64,000 nt of DNA from Luteococcus japonicus (GCF_003752415.1 NZ_RKHG01000001.1:1798001-1862000); one strand, 5' to 3'; shown: positions 25,900 to 34,600, counted from the first letter of the stretch. Numbers and translations: made by a program. Notes: generated by a model not told the origin, from the letters alone.

Positions 25900-27486
25900 T
25901 CAGATCACGTCGCGACGGCGATAGCCGACGAAGGCGATGGCCAAAAGGCCCACCGTGACCAGCCCCAACCAGCCCAGTTCGCCCCAGGCCCGGTCGGGCG
26001 CCACGACAACGGGCACGTGGTGCAGCGGGCTGATGTCCAGGGCCCACTCCGGGAACTTGAAGGTGGGGCCCAGCAGGGTGATGCCGAAGGTGGCCACGAT
26101 CACGATCCACCCCCCGAAGCGCACCACCGGCTTGGCGGCCACCAGCATCAGGGAGACGGAGACCAACAGCCAGACCGCCACCGTGGTGCACACCGCCTGC
26201 AGCCAGACGTCACCGAAGGCGAGCTGGTCGGATCCTCGGGAGGCGACGACGGCCATCACCAGCCCGGCGGTGACCATGCCCACCCCGGAGATGCCCAGCG
26301 CCACCAGCACCGTGGCGGCGAGGTGCTTGGCGCGGCGCAGCGGCGCGGCCAGCAGCGGCTCGGCCCGGAAGTCGACCTCCTCCTCGCGGAAGCGCATCGC
26401 CACCTGCGCGCCGGCCACGGCGGCGATGATCCCGATCACCTGCTGGATGGTGGCCACGAAGCCGAAGGTCAGCTCGGCCTGCGTGCGAGCGCCGGAGGCC
26501 ATGATCACCCGGATGGCCGGGTTCTCGGTGATCAGCCGGCTGGCCGTCGGGGCGATGTTGCCGAAGACCATCCCGAGGAAGGCGAAGGACAGCAACCAGG
26601 TCAGGGCGCTGCCCCGGTTCAGCCGCCAGGCCAGGCTCCAGACGCCCAGCCGGGGCGCCGTCGCCGGGCCGGGCCGGGAGGAGACCAACCCCATCCCGAA
26701 GTCGCGGCGGGCCTGCAGGCGCATGGCGACGGCCAGCAGCACCACGGTGAATCCCAGCGCCGCCAGCAACGGGAGCGGGTCATTGTCGACGGCCGCGCGG
26801 GTGCGGGAGAGCCAGCCGAAGGGGGTCAGCCACTCGGTCCACCCGGGGGCCTCGGAGGAGTCGAACCAGCCGCGCAGCACATAGGTGAACCCCAAGGTGC
26901 CGATGGCCAGGCTGTTGGCGGCGCGGGCGTCGGAGCCGAGCTGAACGCACAGCGCCGCGACGGCCGCGAACATCCACGCGGAGCTGGTGAACATGGCGCT
27001 GATCAGCAGCGTCGAGGTGATGCCGCCACCGAAGGCCCAGGTCAGCAGGAAGCTGACCACCCCCAGCGCGACGCCCGCGACCATGGCCATCCCGACGGCC
27101 ACCGCCAGCCGGGCCTGCCGGGTGATGATGCCCGAGGCGATCAGCTCGGCCTGGCCGGAGTCCTCGTCGGCGCGGGAATTGCGCACCACGGTGAGGATCG
27201 CCATCAGCGCGGCGAAGAAGCAGCCGAGCATGCCGGCCCGCCAGGCATTGAAGCCGTCATTGGTGAGCAGGTCCCGGGCGGGGCCGAAGACCAGCTCGAG
27301 GGCCGGGTTGGCGGCCAGCGTCAGGGAGAGCGCCTGCCGGTCCGACAGGTCCGTGAAGATCCAGCGGTAGGCGATGATCGACGTCGCGCTCAGGACACTG
27401 ATCAGCATCACCCACGGCGCGATGTTGCGCCGGTCCTGCCCGATGGCGACGCGGAACAGGGGCTTGGCCCCGGTCAGGGCGCTCAT
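25900..27486 (-). CDS. ABC-2 type exporter permease
   Basis: This is a 528-residue membrane protein with two similar halves of about six helices each. Each half ends in a hydrophobic block. FNAWRAGMLGCFFAALMAILTVVRNSRADEDSG style loops and FREEEVDFRAEPLLAAPLRR match the polyketide-antibiotic/drug exporter permeases of actinobacteria, which fuse two permease units in one chain. The start overlaps the ATPase stop by 4 bases, so the two form one exporter regulated by the TetR gene in front. Confidence 0.85.
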   Translation of the reverse strand: MSALTGAKPLFRVAIGQDRRNIAPWVMLISVLSATSIIAYRWIFTDLSDRQALSLTLAANPALELVFGPARDLLTNDGFNAWRAGMLGCFFAALMAILTVVRNSRADEDSGQAELIASGIITRQARLAVAVGMAMVAGVALGVVSFLLTWAFGGGITSTLLISAMFTSSAWMFAAVAALCVQLGSDARAANSLAIGTLGFTYVLRGWFDSSEAPGWTEWLTPFGWLSRTRAAVDNDPLPLLAALGFTVVLLAVAMRLQARRDFGMGLVSSRPGPATAPRLGVWSLAWRLNRGSALTWLLSFAFLGMVFGNIAPTASRLITENPAIRVIMASGARTQAELTFGFVATIQQVIGIIAAVAGAQVAMRFREEEVDFRAEPLLAAPLRRAKHLAATVLVALGISGVGMVTAGLVMAVVASRGSDQLAFGDVWLQAVCTTVAVWLLVSVSLMLVAAKPVVRFGGWIVIVATFGITLLGPTFKFPEWALDISPLHHVPVVVAPDRAWGELGWLGLVTVGLLAIAFVGYRRRDVI

Positions 27487-28433
27487 CGGGTGGCCACCCG
27501 GCCGGTGCGAGTGTCGTACTGCTGCAGGAAGAGCTCCTCCAGGCTGGCGGGGGTGACGGTGAGATTGGTCAGCCCCTGGGGCAGCAGCGCCTCGAGGGTG
27601 GCGGCGACGTTGTCGGGGGCGACTGTGGCGCGCAGCCGGCCGTGCTCGTCCAGGTGCACGTCGCCGGGCAGCGAGGTGAGGTCCGGTGTGGCGACGTCGA
27701 CGACTGCCGCATGGCGCGGTGCCACGGCGGCCGCTGGCGTCCGCGGCAGCAGGCCGGTGATGGTCACCCGGGCCTGACCCCGCATGTCCTCGAGGGTGCC
27801 CGTCTGCACGTTCCGTCCGTCGCGGATGATGCTGACGCGATCGGCCAGGGCTTCCACCTCGCTCATGATGTGGCTGCTCAGCAGCACGGTGCGGCCCTTG
27901 TCCTTCTCCGCGGCCACCTCGTCCTGGAAGACGGCCTCCATCAGCGGGTCGAGGCCACTGGTGGGTTCATCGAGGATCAGCAGTTCGGCGTCGCAGGCCA
28001 GGGCCGCGATGATCGCCACCTTCTGCCGGTTTCCCTTGCTGTACTGGCGTCCGCGCTTGGTGGGGTCCAGTTCGAAGCGCTCCACCAGGTGCTGGCGCCG
28101 TGCGGGGTCCAGACCGCCGCGCAGATTGCCGAGCAGGTCGATGGCCTCGCCACCGCTCAGCCCGGGCCACAGGCTCACGTCACCGGGCACGTAGGCGACG
28201 CGCCGGTGCAGCTCCAGCACGTCGGTCCACGGATTGCCGCCGAGCAGCTCGACGTGGCCGGCGTCGGCCTTCAGCAGGCCCAGCAGCACGCGGATGGTGG
28301 TGGACTTGCCCGCGCCATTGGGGCCGAGGAAACCGTGCACCTCCCCGCGGGTCACCTCCAGGTCGAGGCCGTCGAGGGCGGTGAACTTCCCGAAACGCTT
28401 GACGAGCCCTTCGGTGTGGATGGCTGTGGTCAT
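27483..28433 (-). CDS. ABC exporter ATP-binding protein
   Basis: This is a 316-residue ATPase. Walker A is GPNGAGKST (about 35-43). The signature region reads LSGGEAIDLLGNL and later YSKGNRQKV, the usual degenerate form for this drug-export group. Walker B is LLILDEPTSGLDP, followed by the switch histidine in LLSSHIMSEVE. The C-terminal 90 residues form the extra domain common in antibiotic exporters. It overlaps tetR by 4 and the permease by 4, implying one tightly coupled transcript. Confidence 0.93.
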   Translation of the reverse strand: MTTAIHTEGLVKRFGKFTALDGLDLEVTRGEVHGFLGPNGAGKSTTIRVLLGLLKADAGHVELLGGNPWTDVLELHRRVAYVPGDVSLWPGLSGGEAIDLLGNLRGGLDPARRQHLVERFELDPTKRGRQYSKGNRQKVAIIAALACDAELLILDEPTSGLDPLMEAVFQDEVAAEKDKGRTVLLSSHIMSEVEALADRVSIIRDGRNVQTGTLEDMRGQARVTITGLLPRTPAAAVAPRHAAVVDVATPDLTSLPGDVHLDEHGRLRATVAPDNVAATLEALLPQGLTNLTVTPASLEELFLQQYDTRTGRVATR

Positions 28434-29032
28434 GACAGGTCTCCGAGCATGTGGTGGGTGAGGGCGGGCAGCAGGAGGGCATGCAATTGTTCGGGGGTGA
28501 GGCTCGCGACGGGCTCGACGCCGACCACCTTGCGGGCGACGATCACGCCGAGCATCTGGGTGAGGACCAGGGCGACGCGTCGGTCCGCGGTGGCGGGGTC
28601 TCGCCGGGCGAGTGCCACACGCAAGGGCTCCGCGATGAACTGGTGCACGACATTGCCGCGCAGCAGCAGCCGCTGGTCCGGGTCGTCGAGGGCGCGGCGC
28701 AGCACGATGGCCATGGCGTCGGACAGTTCCGGGTCCTCCCAGACGGCGAGGAAACGGTCCAACAACTGCTGTGGGATCTGCTCGACGGGGCCGTCGGCGA
28801 CACCGGCGATGGCGGTGATGGGGTCGATGGGCAGGTCGAGGATGGCCTGGAAGAGGCCCTCCTTGCTGCCGAACCAGTGGTTGATCATGGCGGGGTCGAC
28901 GCCGGCCTCACGGGCGATGGCGCGCACGGAGGTCTCGGCGAAGCCGCGTGCGGCGAACAGTGGGCGCGCGGCGTCGATGATCTGTTGCCGGGTGCCCTGC
29001 TGCCCCGGGCGTCGTCCCATGGGTGGTGCCAT
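28430..29032 (-). CDS. TetR-family transcriptional repressor
   Basis: About 200 residues. The N-terminal helix-turn-helix is QIIDAARPLFAARGFAETSVRAIAREAGVDPAMINHWFGS, split by turns as in QacR/TetR. The C-terminal ligand-binding part is variable. I chose the ATG at 29032 because AGGAG lies 6 bases upstream; the GTG at 29035 is only 3 away. The palindrome 9 bases beyond that ribosome site is its obvious operator. The gene heads the ABC exporter operon, so autoregulation and ligand-induced efflux are expected. Confidence 0.9.
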   Translation of the reverse strand: MAPPMGRRPGQQGTRQQIIDAARPLFAARGFAETSVRAIAREAGVDPAMINHWFGSKEGLFQAILDLPIDPITAIAGVADGPVEQIPQQLLDRFLAVWEDPELSDAMAIVLRRALDDPDQRLLLRGNVVHQFIAEPLRVALARRDPATADRRVALVLTQMLGVIVARKVVGVEPVASLTPEQLHALLLPALTHHMLGDLS

Positions 29033-29043
29033 CACGAACTCCT

Positions 29044-29065
29044 GAACTCAACGTCTGTTGAGTTC
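29044..29065. promoter_or_regulatory. TetR operator 1: perfect 9-bp palindrome
   Basis: GAACTCAAC (29044-29052), spacer GTCT, and GTTGAGTTC (29057-29065) form a perfect inverted repeat. It starts 12 bases upstream of the tetR ATG. Its size and place fit a TetR dimer site that blocks the operon's own transcription. Confidence 0.8.
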
Positions 29066-29091
29066 AAGTGGACACCCGTCGCGCGCAGAAG

Positions 29092-29105
29092 TCAACACTT
29101 GTTGA
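29092..29105. promoter_or_regulatory. TetR operator 2: shorter copy of the same palindrome
   Basis: TCAAC-ACTT-GTTGA repeats the inner arms and 4-base spacer of operator 1, with the centres 44 bases apart (about four helical turns). This suggests a second, weaker site on the same face of the DNA. Confidence 0.6.
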
Positions 29106-29123
29106 ATTGATGACCACGGCAGG

Positions 29124-29183
29124 CGCTCGGCTTCCCATGATCCGCGTGTGCTGCAACCCGAGCGGATCCCGGAAACCCGAGCG
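29124..29183. repeat. CGCTCGG-type intergenic repeat, copy with three arms
   Basis: CGCTCGG (29124-29130) faces CCGAGCG twice (29158-29164 and 29177-29183). The stretch GATCCGCGTGTG-Y-TGCAAC and its flank is nearly identical to the copy at 38281-38340. It lies immediately downstream of the minus-strand gene ending at 29203, and may act as a terminator. Confidence 0.65.
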
Positions 29184-29202
29184 GCTGACAGGAGGGACTG
29201 CT

Positions 29203-29799
29203 TCAGGTGACGGGCTGGCGGCGACGGTGCACCCGCACCCCGAAGCGCTGGTCCTCGATCCGGGTCCCGGGCTGCTCGGCCCATGCCGCCCAGCACAACC
29301 ACGCGTCGCCCACCCCACCGGACAGGTGGATCGCGAAGGGCAGCACCCACCAGGCCGCGTGCGGCCCCCAGGCCATCAGGGCAAGCAGCCCGATGTTGAT
29401 CACCACATTGGGCAGAGCCGCGACGACGATGTACTGCGACCGGCTGAACGTGTGCCCCTCGCAGGTGGTGTACAGGTAGGGCAGGCCGGGTGTCATCACG
29501 CCGGCGCCGAAGCGCGGACGGGCACCCAGCGCCAACATCCCGACGCCGTGCAGCAGTTCGTGCAGCGCCAGGGTGCCGATGGTGATCAGCGTCGTGCCCG
29601 CCATCAGCTTGAGCATCTTGCGCGCGGTGAAGACCATGATCCCCGACGCCGCTCCGTGCCATGCCAGCACACCCAGGCCGATGGCCGCGCCGACGAAGAG
29701 CAGGCCGGTTCCGAGCGCGGCCATCCAGGCCTGGGATCGCTCACCGGGAGTCTTGCTGCAGGCGTCGTCTTCCGGCGATTCGGCCGGAGGGGTCATCAT
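29203..29799 (-). CDS. DUF3267-type membrane zincin-like protein
   Basis: This is a 198-residue membrane protein with about four helices. TLALHELLHGVGMLALGARP carries an HExxH metal-binding motif (HELLH) within a hydrophobic helix, as in M50-like and DUF3267 proteins. A second conserved spot is HLSGGVGDAWLCW, where an aspartate could be the third ligand. Such proteins are predicted intramembrane metalloproteases, but few have known substrates. It is separated from the TetR operon by the operator region and the repeat above. Confidence 0.7.
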   Translation of the reverse strand: MMTPPAESPEDDACSKTPGERSQAWMAALGTGLLFVGAAIGLGVLAWHGAASGIMVFTARKMLKLMAGTTLITIGTLALHELLHGVGMLALGARPRFGAGVMTPGLPYLYTTCEGHTFSRSQYIVVAALPNVVINIGLLALMAWGPHAAWWVLPFAIHLSGGVGDAWLCWAAWAEQPGTRIEDQRFGVRVHRRRQPVT

Positions 29800-29888
29800 G
29801 GTGTCGATCCTATGCGGCCAAACAGGTCAAGCGATTCAGGCAATCGCCCCACAGATCAGGACCGGGAAGACCCGGGGAAGGAGGAGCG

Positions 29889-30326
29889 ATGGACCTCGTC
29901 GTCCCGCCCGGACCCGGCATCCCGTCCGGCCTGGTCATCGCGGAGGGCTTCCTGAACGAGAACTTCAGCCGCTCCTCCGGCCCCGGAGGCCAGGGCGTCA
30001 ACACGACGGACTCCCGCGTGCAGCTGGCGCTCGACATCGCCGCGTGCAGCGCCTTCACCGAACGACAGCGCGAACGGCTGCTGGAGCGGCTCTCCTCCCG
30101 GCTGGTGGGCACGACGCTGGTCGTCGACGCCTCCGAACTGCGGCACCAGCGCCGCAACCGCGTGGCCGCGAGGGAGCGGATGGCGGCCATGCTGCGCGAG
30201 GCGCTGGCTCCTCCACCGCCCAGCCGTCGCGCGACCAGGCCCACCCGGGGCTCGGTGCAGCGTCGGCTCGCGGCCAAGAAGCGCCGCTCCCAGACCAAGT
30301 CCCTGCGCGGACGCCCCTCGGACTGA
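29889..30326 (+). CDS. arfB: Alternative ribosome-rescue factor ArfB (YaeJ)
   Basis: This is a 145-residue protein. The peptidyl-tRNA hydrolysis motif is SGPGGQGVNTTDSRV, with GGQ at about residues 38-40. The C-terminal tail is rich in Arg, Lys and Ser (GSVQRRLAAKKRRSQTK). It should insert into the empty mRNA channel of stalled ribosomes, as known for ArfB. It lacks the codon-recognition domains of RF1 and RF2. The ribosome site AAGGAGG sits before the ATG. Confidence 0.92.
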   Translation: MDLVVPPGPGIPSGLVIAEGFLNENFSRSSGPGGQGVNTTDSRVQLALDIAACSAFTERQRERLLERLSSRLVGTTLVVDASELRHQRRNRVAARERMAAMLREALAPPPPSRRATRPTRGSVQRRLAAKKRRSQTKSLRGRPSD

Positions 30327-30342
30327 GGTTGGTGGGTGGGCC

Positions 30343-30427
30343 GGGTCCCAAAACTGAGAGCCGAAATCGTTCTTGGAAGCTACCAATTTCATCGACAACC
30401 CTTCTGTGCTCTCAGTTTTGGGGACCC
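30343..30427. repeat. Long-arm palindromic element (CAAAACTGAGAG type, copy 1)
   Basis: CCAAAACTGAGAG (30348-30360) pairs perfectly with CTCTCAGTTTTGG (30409-30421). GGGTCCC and GGGACCC extend the arms to about 18 bp with one bulge. The 48-base interior contains a smaller TTGG/CCAA hairpin. It lies between two convergent genes and could end both transcripts. A related copy is at 47495. Confidence 0.75.
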
Positions 30428-30437
30428 ACCCCCATGA

Positions 30438-31910
30438 TCAGCGCACCCCGGCGACCCGTCGGGCCAGCGGCAGGTAGGCGACGAAGGAGACCACCAGCGC
30501 GATCAGCACGCCGATCGAGGTGTGCGCCCACACGCCATCAGGGCCGCCAAAGCCCAGCGGACCCAGCAGGTAGCCCTGCCACGCCAGCCAGCCGGCGTAG
30601 CCATTGGTCACCAGGCCGAAGCCCAGCCCGCAGCAGGCCAAGAGCAGCACCAGCGGCACCCACTTCACCGAGCCATAGCCCTGCGACGACGGGTCGAAGA
30701 GCTTGCGCTGGTCGTAACCGGCACGCCAGCGCACCATCACCAGGTCGGCCAGGAAGATGCCGGCCCACGCCGCCTCGGGAACGCCCAGCGTGATCAGGAA
30801 TCCGGTGAAGGGGCCCATGAAGTCGAGCGCGAACCACACCACATAGATGGCGCCGATGGTCATCAGCACCCCGTCGATGGCGGCGGCCTGCCAGCGCTTC
30901 ACCGGCAGCCCGATGGCCAGCAGGCACAGCCCCGACGAGTACAGGTCCAGCGTGGCGCCCGCCACCTGGCCGGCCATCGCGAAGAGCCAGAAGGGCACCA
31001 TGAACCACAGTGGCGCCAGGGCGGCGAGGGTGCCGATCGGGTCGGCGGCCATCTTCTCCATCAGGTCGGGATTGCTACCCACCAGGAGCAGGCCGTAGCC
31101 GATCAGCAGCACGACGGGCAGCGAGCCGCCGGCGGTGGTCCACCCGACGATGGCTGGGCGCGACGAGCTGCGGGGCAGGTAGCGGGAGTAGTCGGCGGCA
31201 CCGGTGAACCAGCCCGCACCGAAGGCACAGAAGACCATGATGGTGGCACCCACGACGGCGTATGCATTGCCCGAGGGGTGACTGCCGAGCACCGACGGGT
31301 GGATCATGTGCGCGGTCAGCGCCATGAAGATGCCGGTCATGGCCAGGGTGAGCCAGCTGAGCCACTTCTGGGCGCGCATCACGGCGTCGAATCCGAGCAC
31401 GCCCAGAGCGATCACGAGACCGGCCACGACGACGAAGGCGATGACCTTGGCCGTACCGGGGTCTGCCCCCAGCCGGGAGGCGATGGTGCCGGAGGCGAGC
31501 ACGGCGGTGGACACGTTGACGATCTCCCAGCCGAGCATCAACAGGTAGCCGATCAGGCCGGCGGGGAAGTTCCCGCGTACGCCGTAGACGGCGCGGGACA
31601 GCACCATCGTCGGAGCCGAGCCGCGCATGCCCACCAGGGAGATCAGTCCCACCATGAAGAAGCTCACCACGACACCGATGAAGCTCACCAGCAGCGCCTG
31701 GGTGAAGGAGATGCCGTATTCCAGCAGGTAGGCACCCCAGGCCACCTGGAGCAGTGTGATGTTGCCGGCGCACCAGGGCCAGAACATGTCCAGCGGTCGC
31801 CCCCTGCGGGCCTGTTCGGGGATGACGTCGATGCCGTGGGTCTCGATGGTGAGCGCCGAGCCCATCGTGGGCGTGGGGCGCTGTTCAAGGTGTGTGGTCA
31901 CTCGCGTCAT
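30438..31910 (-). CDS. NCS1-family purine/cytosine permease
   Basis: About 490 residues with twelve expected helices. PLDMFWPWCAGNITLLQVAWG opens helix 1, as in the nucleobase:cation symporter-1 family. GSAPTMVLSRAVYGVRGN is the conserved helix 2-3 region, and GAADYSRYLPRSSSRPAI the helix 6 signature. The substrate is probably a nucleobase or related heterocycle, or a vitamin. The ATG at 31910 lacks a good ribosome binding site, so the exact start (GTG 31901 is an option) is unsure. It is divergent from marP. Confidence 0.88.
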   Translation of the reverse strand: MTRVTTHLEQRPTPTMGSALTIETHGIDVIPEQARRGRPLDMFWPWCAGNITLLQVAWGAYLLEYGISFTQALLVSFIGVVVSFFMVGLISLVGMRGSAPTMVLSRAVYGVRGNFPAGLIGYLLMLGWEIVNVSTAVLASGTIASRLGADPGTAKVIAFVVVAGLVIALGVLGFDAVMRAQKWLSWLTLAMTGIFMALTAHMIHPSVLGSHPSGNAYAVVGATIMVFCAFGAGWFTGAADYSRYLPRSSSRPAIVGWTTAGGSLPVVLLIGYGLLLVGSNPDLMEKMAADPIGTLAALAPLWFMVPFWLFAMAGQVAGATLDLYSSGLCLLAIGLPVKRWQAAAIDGVLMTIGAIYVVWFALDFMGPFTGFLITLGVPEAAWAGIFLADLVMVRWRAGYDQRKLFDPSSQGYGSVKWVPLVLLLACCGLGFGLVTNGYAGWLAWQGYLLGPLGFGGPDGVWAHTSIGVLIALVVSFVAYLPLARRVAGVR

Positions 31911-32006
31911 TCTGGGGCAAGCAGGGCCCACCCGGTGGCGGCTTCCAGAACCGACGCTTGCTCGCACAGGAAGACAGGGCACGATGGGATGCGCGAAAGG
32001 AGCCCG

Positions 32007-33212
32007 ATGACCGGACATGCCCTGCTGGACCTCGCCCTGGTGGTGGTGCTGCTGACCCATGCGGTCCGCGGCTGGCGGATGGGCGCGCTGACCAGCGTGC
32101 TGGGCGTTGCGGGCCTGCTCGCGGGTGCCGCGGTGGGGCTGTGGGCGGTGCCGCGGATGCTCTCGCGGTGGGGGCAGGCACTGGCCCCACCGTTGCCGTC
32201 GATCCTGTTGCTGGGCGGGGTGCTGGTGGCAGCGGTCCTCGGCGAGTCGATGCTGGGACAGGTGGGCGTGCGGCTGCGGGCCCGCGCTCGCGGGGTGGGT
32301 GCCCGACGGGTGGACTCCGCGCTCGGGTCGCTGACGTCGATGCTGGTGGTCTGCGTCGTCGTGACACTGCTGGGCAGTGCAGTGCGGCCGCTGCTGCCGA
32401 AGGAGTGGGCGGGCGTGGCCAACCAGTCGGCCGTGCTGCCGGGGATGGAACGTCTCACCCCTGACCAGGCCGGACGGTGGGCCTCGCAGGTCACCCACAC
32501 CATCAGTGAGGCCGGATTTCCCCGCGTCTTCAGCGGCCTGGCGCCGGAACCAGTGATCCCCGTCGAGGCGCCGGACACGGCAGCGGCGAAGACCGCGGCG
32601 GTGCGACGGGCGGCGGCCAGCATCGTGAAGATCCAGGCCGATGCCCCCTCCTGCTCCCAGACCCATGCCGGCAGCGGCTGGGTGGTGGCGGGCCACCGGG
32701 TCGTGACCAATGCCCACGTCGTCGCCGGCGCGGACGACACGACGGTGCAGGTGGGTGGGGCCGGGAACCGGCTGCCCGCCACCGTCGTCGCCTTCGACCC
32801 GGACCTGGACCTGGCGATCCTCGACGTGCCAGGGCTGGAGGCCTCACCGCTGCCGCGCGCCTCGCGGGTGGAGGCCAAGCAGGATGCCGTCGTCGCGGGC
32901 TTCCCGAAGGGCGGGCCCTACACGGTGAAGGCCGCCCGGGTGCGAGCGACGGTCAAGGCCGCGGGCGATGACATCTATGGCGGCAAGGGCGTGGTCCGCG
33001 AGGTCCACTCCGTCGCCGGGACCGTGCAGCCCGGCAATTCCGGCGGGCCCCTGCTCACCACCGACGGGCGCGTGGCCGGCACGGTCTTCGCCCGCTCGAT
33101 GGTGGACCATTCGACGGGCTATGTGCTCACCGACGCCGCCACCGACGCGATGCTGGACCGGGCCGCCAGCTACCACACGCCCGTCGGGACACAGAGCTGC
33201 GCCAAGGTGTGA
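32007..33212 (+). CDS. MarP-family membrane serine protease
   Basis: About 401 residues. Four N-terminal membrane helices (CvpA-like, residues 1 to about 130) are followed by an outward trypsin-like domain. The triad is visible: His in VTNAHVVAG, Asp in DLDLAILDV, and Ser in GNSGGPLL. Two cysteines (SCSQ near residue 214 and the terminal QSCAKV) could form a regulatory disulfide, as known for mycobacterial MarP, which supports acid resistance. GAAAGGAG-type spacing precedes the ATG. Single-gene unit. Confidence 0.9.
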   Translation: MTGHALLDLALVVVLLTHAVRGWRMGALTSVLGVAGLLAGAAVGLWAVPRMLSRWGQALAPPLPSILLLGGVLVAAVLGESMLGQVGVRLRARARGVGARRVDSALGSLTSMLVVCVVVTLLGSAVRPLLPKEWAGVANQSAVLPGMERLTPDQAGRWASQVTHTISEAGFPRVFSGLAPEPVIPVEAPDTAAAKTAAVRRAAASIVKIQADAPSCSQTHAGSGWVVAGHRVVTNAHVVAGADDTTVQVGGAGNRLPATVVAFDPDLDLAILDVPGLEASPLPRASRVEAKQDAVVAGFPKGGPYTVKAARVRATVKAAGDDIYGGKGVVREVHSVAGTVQPGNSGGPLLTTDGRVAGTVFARSMVDHSTGYVLTDAATDAMLDRAASYHTPVGTQSCAKV

Positions 33213-33215
33213 GGA

Positions 33216-33605
33216 TCAGCGGCTGGCCAGCGCCAGCGGAAACTCGGCGTCGGGCTCGCCGGTGATGCGGTTGCGCAGGTCTCGGCGGGTGAGCTCGATG
33301 ACCCACATCCAGAAGATGTGGCCGAAGCACTCGCTGAAGTGCTCGTGGAAGGGCTGGTCCCACGGGGCGGGCACGGTGCCCATGGCCGGCATCAGCACGA
33401 GGGGGAAGAGCACCCAGACCAGCAAGCCGAAGGCGGCGCCCTGCCACAGCTTGATCCGCGGCCAGCGCTCGGCGGCAACGGCATAGAGGATGCCGAAGCC
33501 GATCGAGAAGGCGAAGTGGATGATGAAGCTGATGTAGGGCAGGTCCCAGCCGCTGAAGCTGTAGGTCATGTGGGTGAACTGCTCGCTGAAACCCAACTGC
33601 TGCTG
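33216..33605 (-). pseudogene. 5'-truncated YagU/DUF1440 membrane protein
   Basis: The frame holds only the C-terminal two thirds of a YagU-like protein. It runs from QQQLGFSEQFTHMTYSFSGW through SFIIHFAFSIGFGILYAVAAE and IKLWQGAAFG to the conserved end ELTRRDLRNRITGEPDAE. The family's first membrane segment and about 70-90 residues are missing. Upstream of about 33605 the frame (RSICTGHRNSLDRDG) shows no similarity, and no start with a ribosome binding site is present. This looks like a deletion endpoint. YagU was linked to acid resistance in E. coli. Confidence 0.7.
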
Positions 33606-33742
33606 CCCGTCGCGATCGAGCGAATTCCGGTGCCCAGTGCAGATTGAACGTGCCAAGGAGCAGCTGGCGCTCGATCCGGGAGATGGGTCAGATGACCAGC
33701 GGACCTGGACCCCACCTCATGACGGGTTCGTGGCATGCTCGG

Positions 33743-34540
33743 ATGGTGCAGGAAGCGGCCAGACCCCCCGATGCCAGACCGGCGACCCCCCGGACGCCCA
33801 CCAGGAAGCCGACGCCCCGGGCTCCTCGGCGCTACCAGAACAGGGCCCTGGCGGGGGTCAGGCGTGTCATCCGCAAGAGCCTGCTGGCCACGGCCGTGAA
33901 GCTGGGCGTCGACGTGGAACTTCACGGCTCCGAGAATGTCGACGGTCTCGAGGGTGCCTTCGTCGTCGTCGCCAACCACAGTTCGCACCTGGACACGGCA
34001 CTGATCTACGCTGCCCTCCCGGACCACCTCACGACGAACCTGGCCGCCGGCGCCGCCGCAGACCACTTCTTCATGAGCTGGCGCACGGCCCTGGCCCCGG
34101 TGCTGCTCTTCAATGCCTACCCCATCGACCGGCCGGGGCGCCCCCACAAGGGCAACCACAAGGGGCTCTCCTCCGCCTTGCTGAAGAGCGGCACCCCTTT
34201 GCTGATCTTCCCGGAGGGCACCCGATCCCGCACTGGCGCGATGGCCACCTTCACCCCGGGCGCGGGCCGGTTGTGCGTGAGCCGCAAGGTGCCGTGCGTC
34301 CCGGTGGCGTTGGTGGGCTGCTCCGAGGCCTGGCCCGCCAACAACAGGCTGCCCCGCTGGCCCCGTCGCAAGGTGCACGTGGTCGTCGGACGGCCCTTGC
34401 ACCCTCGCCCCGGTGAGGGCGTGGCCGCCTTCACCCGACGCGTCGAACGCGAAGTGGTGGACCTGCACGACGCCACCGCGGAACGCGTGGGGATGCGTTC
34501 GCTGGCCGTGCTTGCCGCCCGTCGGGTTCGCCGCAGATGA
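33743..34540 (+). CDS. 1-acyl-sn-glycerol-3-phosphate acyltransferase-like (PlsC family)
   Basis: About 265 residues. The acyltransferase block I is NHSSHLD (HX4D), block II lies near RTALAPVLLFNAYPIDRPG, and block III is FPEGTRSRTG. These match PlsC-type enzymes of phospholipid synthesis. The N-terminus is Pro/Arg-rich and poorly conserved. Starts at 33692 (ATG) or 33743 (ATG) are both weak, and upstream DNA next to the truncated yagU may be rearranged. The stop overlaps the next gene's ATG within a 21-bp tandem repeat. Confidence 0.78.
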   Translation: MVQEAARPPDARPATPRTPTRKPTPRAPRRYQNRALAGVRRVIRKSLLATAVKLGVDVELHGSENVDGLEGAFVVVANHSSHLDTALIYAALPDHLTTNLAAGAAADHFFMSWRTALAPVLLFNAYPIDRPGRPHKGNHKGLSSALLKSGTPLLIFPEGTRSRTGAMATFTPGAGRLCVSRKVPCVPVALVGCSEAWPANNRLPRWPRRKVHVVVGRPLHPRPGEGVAAFTRRVEREVVDLHDATAERVGMRSLAVLAARRVRRR

Positions 34541-34600
34541 ACTCGGGTTCGCCGCAGATGAACTCGGGTCCGCCGCAGATGAACTCGAGTACGCCGACGG
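34526..34600 (+). repeat. 21-bp tandem repeat carrying start codons
   Basis: Three 21-base units and a partial fourth share the core GCCGCAGATGAACTCG. Units start at 34526, 34547 and 34568. Each contains an ATG (34537, 34558, 34579), all in frame with the NIPSNAP-like gene. The first unit also holds the acyltransferase stop codon. Confidence 0.9.

Noticed and set aside
25264-27777. An 837-codon open frame on the plus strand
   Set aside because: Only its first about 200 codons match the dehydrogenase pseudogene. The rest is antisense to the ABC permease and is made of repetitive Gly/Gln/His, typical of GC-rich shadow frames.
33568-33740. A plus-strand fragment (QIERAKEQLALDPGDG) as a gene remnant
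   Set aside because: It is short, matches no family I recognise and overlaps the yagU remnant antisense.
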